Shown piece after piece: positions 5,955 through 11,177 of a stretch of 11,177 nt of DNA. The first letter of the stretch is position 1, and every line of letters starts with the position of its first letter. A model generated the notes under the pieces. That model had not been told where the DNA came from. It saw nothing but the letters and a program-made list of their open reading frames with translations, and ran no database searches. A program made the translations under genes and the position numbers. The DNA is from Pseudomonadota bacterium (GTDB lineage: Bacteria; Desulfobacterota; BSN033; WVXP01; G020346125), in NCBI GenBank assembly GCA_030608745.1, contig JAUWDQ010000070.1, positions 1-11,177 of the forward strand, given 5' to 3'.

Positions 5955-7478
5955 TCAAACTTCCACAATCTCGAATTGATCCTGATGGAGTCCATCTTTG
6001 GCCTTAATGACGATCTTTTTGTTCAATTTCCTTTCCAGCTCTTCGATACCCATTCGTTCCTCGTCATATAAGAGATCCGCTACTTCGGGATTAACATCCA
6101 CCATTACGGTGGCTCCGCCCAAACCAGAAACCATCCGCTCAATCTCCCGAAAGATATCATAGCAGACGGTGGTTTTCGACTTGATATATCCCGATCCATC
6201 ACAATAGGTGCACGGCTCACACAGAATCCTGGGAATACTCTCTCGAGTCCTTTTGCGGGTCATCTCCACCAAACCCAATTCGGAGATTTTCAGGATATTG
6301 GTCTTCGTCCGGGCCTTCTTAAGCGCTTCCTCCAAGGCGAGGTAAACCTTCTCTCGATCTCCATCCCTCTCCATGTCGATAAAATCGATGATAATGATCC
6401 CTCCGATATTCCTCAATCTCAACTGGTAGGCAATCTCCTTCGCCGCCTCCAGGTTGGTCTTGAGGATTGTATCCTCTAAATTCCTCTTCCCTACAAATCG
6501 CCCCGTATTAACATCGATGGCCGTAAGTGCCTCTGTCATGTCGATAACGATATATCCCCCTGATTTCAACCATACCTTCCTCCCCAAGCTCTTGTCGACC
6601 TCCATCTCGATTCCGTATGCATCGAATGTGGGTTCCCTTCCCTCGTAAATCTCGATGTCACACTTGAGCTTGGGCATGTAAGTCTTGGTGAAGTTGATGA
6701 TATTCCGATATTCCTCTCGGTCGTCGACAACGACCCTGCTCACCTCTGGCGAGAGGAGATCCCGGATGACCCGGAGTACCATAGTCAGATCGCTGTGGAT
6801 AAGGTAAGGCGCTGAGGAATTTTCCTTCTTCCTCTGAATGTTATCCCATAGCTTCAGCAAAAAATCCATGTCCCCCCTGAGTAACTCCTTGTCCCCTCCC
6901 TCACTGGCCGTTCTCACGATGAAACCCAATCCCTGCGGTTTGATCCCCTGGACAATTTCCATCAATCGCCTTCTCTCACCATGGTCCTTGATCCTCCTGG
7001 AAACACCGACATGGTCAACCGTGGGCATAAGCACGAGATAGCGGCTTGGGAGGGTGAAATGGGACGTAATCCTCGTCCCCTTTGTCCCAATGGGCTCCTT
7101 GGAGACCTGAACGAGGATTTCTTGCCCTTCACACAGAAGGTCTTCGATCTGTGAAGGTTGGAAGGGATAGATAGGAACTCCATCCATCTCGAATTCAAAA
7201 TCCCCTTCTCCATTCGATCCCTCTTCCAACATAAGACTGTATTCCTCAATATCCCTATAGACATCGGAGACGTAGAGAAAGGCCGCCTTTTCCAAGCCGA
7301 TATCCACGAAGGCCGCCTGCATTCCAGGTAATACCTTCATCACCCTCCCTTTATAGATGTTACCGACGATGCTTCTTCCCTTGGTCCTCTCGATATAGAG
7401 CTCTGCGAGCATGCCATCTTCCAACAGAGCTACCTTCGTCTCCTGGGATGTGACGTTTATGACGAGTTGGTTTGACAT
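5955..7478 (-). CDS. rng: Ribonuclease G/E family endoribonuclease
   Basis: This single-strand endoribonuclease cuts A/U-rich sites; family members mature 16S rRNA and start mRNA decay. It has 507 residues, matching RNase G and lacking the long RNase E scaffold tail. The S1 RNA-binding domain (about 38-128) includes GNIYKGRVMKVLPGMQAAFVDIG and is split by an acidic insertion of about 40 residues (75-117). The catalytic core has the metal-binding aspartates in IDVNTGRF (Asp322) and IIDFIDM (Asp365). The zinc-link cysteines follow in CTYCDG (423/426), with an additional Cys420. GAGGGAG, which overlaps the stop codon of the radical SAM gene, is the ribosome-binding site, and only 13 nt separate the two genes. 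This radical SAM-rng neighbourhood recurs in many bacteria. Confidence 0.95.
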   Translation of the reverse strand: MSNQLVINVTSQETKVALLEDGMLAELYIERTKGRSIVGNIYKGRVMKVLPGMQAAFVDIGLEKAAFLYVSDVYRDIEEYSLMLEEGSNGEGDFEFEMDGVPIYPFQPSQIEDLLCEGQEILVQVSKEPIGTKGTRITSHFTLPSRYLVLMPTVDHVGVSRRIKDHGERRRLMEIVQGIKPQGLGFIVRTASEGGDKELLRGDMDFLLKLWDNIQRKKENSSAPYLIHSDLTMVLRVIRDLLSPEVSRVVVDDREEYRNIINFTKTYMPKLKCDIEIYEGREPTFDAYGIEMEVDKSLGRKVWLKSGGYIVIDMTEALTAIDVNTGRFVGKRNLEDTILKTNLEAAKEIAYQLRLRNIGGIIIIDFIDMERDGDREKVYLALEEALKKARTKTNILKISELGLVEMTRKRTRESIPRILCEPCTYCDGSGYIKSKTTVCYDIFREIERMVSGLGGATVMVDVNPEVADLLYDEERMGIEELERKLNKKIVIKAKDGLHQDQFEIVEV

Positions 7479-7491
7479 TGGATAGACTCCC

Positions 7492-10050
7492 TCATCTCTC
7501 CACCAGCTTGATAAACCGCAATCCCTTTATCTCTTCTTCGGTGAGGCCGAAAACCCACCTGATCACCTCTCTTGCCCGGGGCTTCTGTCCGTCTTTTCCC
7601 CTCAAAATGAATTCGATGACTCCCCCCTTCCAGTCCAACAACTCCCGGAATGAGGGAGGAAGTTGACTGGCATCGGTTTCCGGCAAAGGGATCGTATATC
7701 GTATCCCGACCTTGTCCACCATGGAACGAAGGTCGATTTGCCCGATTCCCCGCTTTCTCCTTTGAGCATAGATGAGCTGATCCCTTTCTAAAAAAACATC
7801 GATTTTCTCCTGCAGTTCGTTAAGCTGGGAAAAGCCTAAAACGCACCAGTGGTCTTCCTCGGTGTCCCCTCTCCTTCGTGAGGGGGAAATGATTTCCAGG
7901 GATGAAACTCCAAGTCCCTCCGGCAACTCCCCGTTGAGCTTCTCCATGAAGGTCTCCATCTCTATCGGCTCGAAGAGCTCGAAATCCGCCAACTCTGCTA
8001 AGCTTTCCATCCCAAGGGGGAGTGCCCCCTCAAAGCCAATTTTGGGCAAGGGATGAAATCCCCGCGAATAGAGCAGCGGCAGATGAGCCCTCTTCGCTGC
8101 CCGATGAAAGGCGGTCACCATCTCAAGGTGGGATAGAAATCTCGCTTCCCCGAGTTTAAAAACCCTTGCCCGAATTCGCATTGGCGAATTCACCCGCCTC
8201 TCCTGATAAATGTTCGCCCTGGGGACTACCCCTCGTTTCAACCGCAGTCCCGTCCCGTTACGATCACATGCCCCACAATCCTCACAGGAATCCTCCCTGC
8301 ACTGGGGAGACATTTCGCCCCCCATGCTCCTTTCCCAATCCCGAAGGAGAAACTCCTTCTCCACCCCCGAATCGATATGTTCCCACGGTAGCACTTCCGA
8401 AAAGGCCCTCCGGCGATTAGCATAGCATTCCATGCTCACCCCGCAGGAATCAAAGGCCCTCTTCCATAAATCGAAGCTAAAATGCTCTCCCCACCCATCG
8501 AACCGGCAGCCCAGGTTGTGGGCTTCCATGAGGACTCGGGAAAGTCTTCGATCACCCCTTGCGAACACCCCTTCCAGGAGGCTCATACGAGGATCTTGCC
8601 ACTTGAGCCTTACTCCCTGCTCCCGAAGTTTTGATTTCAAGTAGGTATGTCTCTCCAGGATATCCCCCAGGGGGATTTGAGGCTCCCATTGGAACGGGGT
8701 GTGGGCTTTGGGTACGAAGGTAGAGACGCTCGTATTCACGTGGATTGGAGCCCTACCCCTTCCCCCCACGAAACGGAGCTTCCCGGACAGATCCCCCACT
8801 GCCCTGAGGTCCTCTTCCCTCTCAGTGGGGAGGCCGATCATGAAGTATAACTTAACTGATTTCCACCCCCTTTGTGAGAGATGCCACGTCGCCTCAAACA
8901 ACCTGTCTTCTTCAACTCCCTTGTTTATTACATCCCTCAGCCTGGGGGTTCCGGCTTCTGGGGCCATGGTAAATCCGGTTTTACGAACCCTCAAGATTTG
9001 GTCCATCATCTGTTGGGTCAGGGTCTCAATCCGCATAGATGGCAGGGAAATAGCCACCTTCTCCCCCGCATATCGGCCCATCACATCCGTCAATAATTCC
9101 CGGATGGAGGTGTAATCGCCAGCGCTGAGGGAGAGCAGGGAGATCTCCTCATATCCCGTCGCGGCCAGCCCTTTATGGATAATCCCTTCCACCTGATCAA
9201 GGCTTCTCTCCCGATAAGGCCGATAGGTGAAACCAGCCTGGCAAAATCGACAACCCCTTTTGCAGCCTCTGGCGATCTCCACGGTTAACCTATCGTGGAT
9301 GACTTTCATAAAGGGAAGGATGGGACGGGTGGGGTGGGGAACCATATCCAAATCACGGACCAATCTTTTTTTTACCCGGCCTACCCCCTTTGACAGGGGC
9401 CTAATTTCCGCTATGGTATTGTCGGGGTTATATCGAACCTTGAAGAAGGAGGGGATATAAACACCGGATATTCTCGACAATTCTTTTAACACCGCGCCCT
9501 TATCCCCCCTGGCTTCCTTCCACCGGAGAACGGTATCGGCGATTTCCAGAACAGCCTCTTCGCCGTCTCCAATTAAGATGGCATCGAAGAACTCCGCCAA
9601 GGGTTCGGGATTAAAAGCGCATGGCCCACCGGCTAGGATGATGGGATAATTCTCGTCCCGCTCATCGGCCAAGAGGGGAATAGATGAGAGGCTCAGCATA
9701 TTTAGTACATTGGTGTAACTCAATTCGTACTGAAGGGAGAAGCCGATGACGTCGAAACTCCTCAGGGGTAAACCCGACTCCAGGGAAACCAAAGGTATCC
9801 CCTTACTCCTGAGAATGGCCTCCATATCAATCCAAGGGGCAAAAACTCTCTCACAAGCGATGTCATCCCGGGAGTTGAGGATGGAGTAGAGGATCTGAAG
9901 GCCGATGTAGGACATGCCCACTTCATACGCATCCGGAAAGGCAAGGGCGAACTTGACCCTTACTTTCTCTGAGTCTTTGTGAAATGAATTAACCTCGTTA
10001 CCCAGATACCGCGACGGCCTGGAAACGAAGGGTAATAACCCTGTTATCAT
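7492..10050 (-). CDS. Fused B12-binding-like/radical SAM/DUF2344 protein
   Basis: It has 852 residues from the ATG at 10050; a TTG directly before it (10053) would add one. I recognise it as the uncharacterised radical SAM family TIGR03960, joined to a C-terminal TIGR03936/DUF2344 domain. Order: a Rossmann-like, B12-binding-type N-terminal region (about 30-200, with DVIGFSLQYE and ILAGGPCAFNPEPLAEF); the radical SAM core with cysteines C-x3-C-x2-C in ARGCKRGCRFC (about 263-270), which should hold a 4Fe-4S cluster; a cysteine group C-x4-C-x2-C-x2-C (about 584-595) that may bind a second metal; and DUF2344 from about 625 (FLSHLEM, SRGFHPLPKIGF). The reaction is unknown. Placement directly before rng, rplU and rpmA suggests a role in RNA or ribosome modification, which is inference. 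In other genomes the two parts can be separate genes. Confidence 0.9.
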   Translation of the reverse strand: MITGLLPFVSRPSRYLGNEVNSFHKDSEKVRVKFALAFPDAYEVGMSYIGLQILYSILNSRDDIACERVFAPWIDMEAILRSKGIPLVSLESGLPLRSFDVIGFSLQYELSYTNVLNMLSLSSIPLLADERDENYPIILAGGPCAFNPEPLAEFFDAILIGDGEEAVLEIADTVLRWKEARGDKGAVLKELSRISGVYIPSFFKVRYNPDNTIAEIRPLSKGVGRVKKRLVRDLDMVPHPTRPILPFMKVIHDRLTVEIARGCKRGCRFCQAGFTYRPYRERSLDQVEGIIHKGLAATGYEEISLLSLSAGDYTSIRELLTDVMGRYAGEKVAISLPSMRIETLTQQMMDQILRVRKTGFTMAPEAGTPRLRDVINKGVEEDRLFEATWHLSQRGWKSVKLYFMIGLPTEREEDLRAVGDLSGKLRFVGGRGRAPIHVNTSVSTFVPKAHTPFQWEPQIPLGDILERHTYLKSKLREQGVRLKWQDPRMSLLEGVFARGDRRLSRVLMEAHNLGCRFDGWGEHFSFDLWKRAFDSCGVSMECYANRRRAFSEVLPWEHIDSGVEKEFLLRDWERSMGGEMSPQCREDSCEDCGACDRNGTGLRLKRGVVPRANIYQERRVNSPMRIRARVFKLGEARFLSHLEMVTAFHRAAKRAHLPLLYSRGFHPLPKIGFEGALPLGMESLAELADFELFEPIEMETFMEKLNGELPEGLGVSSLEIISPSRRRGDTEEDHWCVLGFSQLNELQEKIDVFLERDQLIYAQRRKRGIGQIDLRSMVDKVGIRYTIPLPETDASQLPPSFRELLDWKGGVIEFILRGKDGQKPRAREVIRWVFGLTEEEIKGLRFIKLVER

Positions 10051-10081
10051 CAACTACCCGGAATATTGAGGAATTTATAAA

Positions 10082-10110
10082 AAAATAAAATACTTACCGC
10101 CATTTGTCAA
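10082..10110 (-). promoter_or_regulatory. Likely promoter of the radical SAM-rng operon
   Basis: On the minus strand TTGACA (10110-10105) is followed after 17 nt by TATTTT (10087-10082), four of six matches. The predicted start is about 25-30 nt before the ATG at 10050. It points away from the riboswitch promoter about 55 bp to the right. Confidence 0.5.
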
Positions 10111-10166
10111 CCACGGCGGCCCGTAAACCCTTATGGCTTCTCGGAGAATCTACCAAAAAGAAGATG

Positions 10167-10195
10167 TTGACACCAATCGGATTCTATGTTAATTT
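10167..10195 (+). promoter_or_regulatory. Likely promoter of the riboswitch-exbB transcript
   Basis: TTGACA (10167-10172) is followed after 17 nt by TAATTT (10190-10195), three of six matches to the -10 box. The predicted start near 10202 is 9 nt before the first stem of the cobalamin riboswitch. The distance to the riboswitch is the main support. Confidence 0.45.
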
Positions 10196-10210
10196 CTCCA
10201 AAAAAATAGG

Positions 10211-10453
10211 CTATTTAGGTTGCTCCTGGCGGGCTTTAGGGGAAGACGGTGGAAATCCGTCGCGGCCAGGCCGCTGTGAGTGGGGATCCTTCTCTTAACT
10301 CGTCTAAGTGGAGGACCCTTCGGAAATTCGGGGACCCAAGGCCCTGGATATGCCGAAGGGCGAAACTTGCAAAGCCACTGTCCTGAGTTCATCGAAGGAT
10401 GGGAAGGCGCAAGGAGTAGGATGATCCATAAGCCAGAAAACCTGCCTAAATAG
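10211..10453 (+). promoter_or_regulatory. Cobalamin (B12) riboswitch
   Basis: This is a class of leader RNA that binds adenosylcobalamin or a related corrinoid and shuts off the gene behind it. The closing stem P1 is perfect over 9 bp: CTATTTAGG (10211-10219) with CCTAAATAG (10445-10453). Signature parts appear in the right order: TTGCTCCTGG; GGGGAAGACGG with a GACGG/CCGTC hairpin; GCGGCCAGGCCGCTGTGA; AAAGCCACTG; GATGGGAAGGCGCAAGGAG; and the B12 box AGCCAGAAAACCTGCC (10431-10446), close to the consensus. It lies between a promoter and an intrinsic terminator in front of exbB, so control is most likely by premature termination when B12 is present. Confidence 0.95.
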
Positions 10454-10497
10454 ACTTCACATGAGTCTTCCATGGAAGATAGTGAAGGCATAGTGGG

Positions 10498-10528
10498 CCC
10501 AGTCTTTCCTATGGAGGCTGGGTTTTTT
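10498..10528 (+). terminator. Riboswitch-controlled intrinsic terminator
   Basis: CCCAG (10498-10502) pairs with CTGGG (10518-10522). A two-base bulge and TTTCC/GGAGG continue the stem to a TAT loop, and six T follow (10523-10528). The stretch between the B12 box and this stem also holds a perfect 14-bp palindrome, TCTTCCATGGAAGA (10466-10479), which could belong to the competing antiterminator form. Confidence 0.8.
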
Positions 10529-10547
10529 GATATTCAGGGGGGACATA

Positions 10548-11174
10548 ATGCTCAATTTCTTTCTCAAGGGAGGGCCCGTCATGTACCCCCTCCTCATCTG
10601 CTCAGTTGTTTCCCTGACCATCATCTTCGAAAGGACCCTCTTTTGGTTTCGCCTCCGCAGGGACAGGGATAAAGCCCTGGTGGGCCGAATCCTGGAACTG
10701 GCCGAAAAGGGGGATTACGGATCGGCCTGGGAGCTGGGAAAACAATCCAAGGATTACATCGTGAGAATGCTCATGGGGGGAATAGCCCACCGTCGTTATT
10801 CCCTACCCAGTGCCCTGGAAATGGGTGCGGAGGAGGAGATCAAAAGGATGGGGAAGTATCTGAACATCCTCGATACCATTATCACGGTGGCACCCCTGTT
10901 GGGGATTTTCGGCACCGTCGTCGGGATCATCCGGGCCTTCTCGACGATGGCGAATAGCGGCGAGACGGGCTTTGCGGTCGTGTCCGCGAGCCTCTCCGAG
11001 GCACTGATTGCGACGGCCGCGGGCCTGGGCGTCGCGATCGTCGCCCTCAGCTTCTTCAATTACTTGCAGGTGCGCGTGGCGTCGCTCAACGCCGTCTATG
11101 CCCGTTCGTCCGAGCGCCTCGTGCAAGCGCTGATCTATGTCGAATCCATGGACACTTCCGAGGGAGGCGCCTAG
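10548..11174 (+). CDS. exbB: ExbB/MotA/TolQ-family proton channel protein
   Basis: ExbB forms a pentameric inner-membrane proton channel with ExbD and drives TonB, which energises outer-membrane receptors. From the ATG at 10548, with AGGGGGG 5 nt upstream, it has 208 residues. A TTG at 10527 lies inside the terminator and is rejected. Three membrane segments are visible, at about 10-30, 107-130 and 150-173. Family motifs are TVAPLLGIFGTVVGII (113-128) and SEALIATAAGLGVAI (150-164) with FFNYL after it. The stop codon TAG is followed at once by ATG (11175-11177), so the next gene, most likely exbD, begins at the window edge. The B12 riboswitch upstream suggests that this copy serves corrinoid uptake; TolQ or MotA paralogy is less likely. 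Base use changes sharply within the gene, from about 10911 on. Confidence 0.93.
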   Translation: MLNFFLKGGPVMYPLLICSVVSLTIIFERTLFWFRLRRDRDKALVGRILELAEKGDYGSAWELGKQSKDYIVRMLMGGIAHRRYSLPSALEMGAEEEIKRMGKYLNILDTIITVAPLLGIFGTVVGIIRAFSTMANSGETGFAVVSASLSEALIATAAGLGVAIVALSFFNYLQVRVASLNAVYARSSERLVQALIYVESMDTSEGGA

Positions 11175-11177
11175 ATG

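Noticed and set aside
10137..10149. Short near-palindrome TTCTCGGAGAA between the divergent promoters, possible operator.
   Set aside because: It is too short, with an odd centre and no second copy. It could be chance.

Overview
The window looks like chromosomal DNA of a Desulfobacterota-type (deltaproteobacterial) or related anaerobe. This is inference. It rests on the conserved order fused radical SAM - rng - rplU - rpmA - obg - nadD - rsfS, on an imperfect palindromic repeat of a kind I associate with that group, on a prenylated-FMN enzyme carrying an LpdD-like domain, and on a cobalamin riboswitch in front of an ExbB gene. Gene density is high and base composition is about half GC, except near the right end.

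Layout. Positions 44-763 (-) encode a ComF-type phosphoribosyltransferase. Positions 764-1621 hold no protein gene. In order they contain a likely comF promoter, a 251-bp palindromic repeat (936-1186) with a second palindrome nested inside it, a minus-strand terminator, and a promoter followed by a candidate structured RNA (1349-1507). This leads to a plus-strand gene (1622-2557) that fuses an LpdD-like domain to the flavin prenyltransferase UbiX. A bidirectional terminator separates it from a long minus-strand block. Read in transcription order, that block is: fused B12-binding/radical SAM/DUF2344 protein (10050-7492), ribonuclease G (7478-5955), bL21 (5851-5540), bL27 (5504-5250), Obg (5260-4196), then NadD (4080-3424), RsfS (3394-2984) and a DksA-type protein (2962-2600).

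The minus-strand block is mainly a translation and ribosome module: RNA processing (RNase G), two large-subunit proteins, the 50S assembly GTPase Obg, the ribosome-silencing factor RsfS, NAD synthesis (NadD), and a possible stringent-response regulator (DksA). Spacings are short and obg overlaps rpmA. An extra promoter is likely in front of rplU.

At the right end, divergent sigma70-like promoters flank about 55 bp. The rightward one leads into a full cobalamin riboswitch (10211-10453), an intrinsic terminator (10498-10528), and exbB (10548-11174), immediately followed by the ATG of a further gene. This is consistent with a B12-repressed, TonB-energised uptake operon. The most unusual points are the LpdD-UbiX fusion with its structured leader, the nested palindromic repeat, the displaced Obg start, and a sharp composition change inside exbB.
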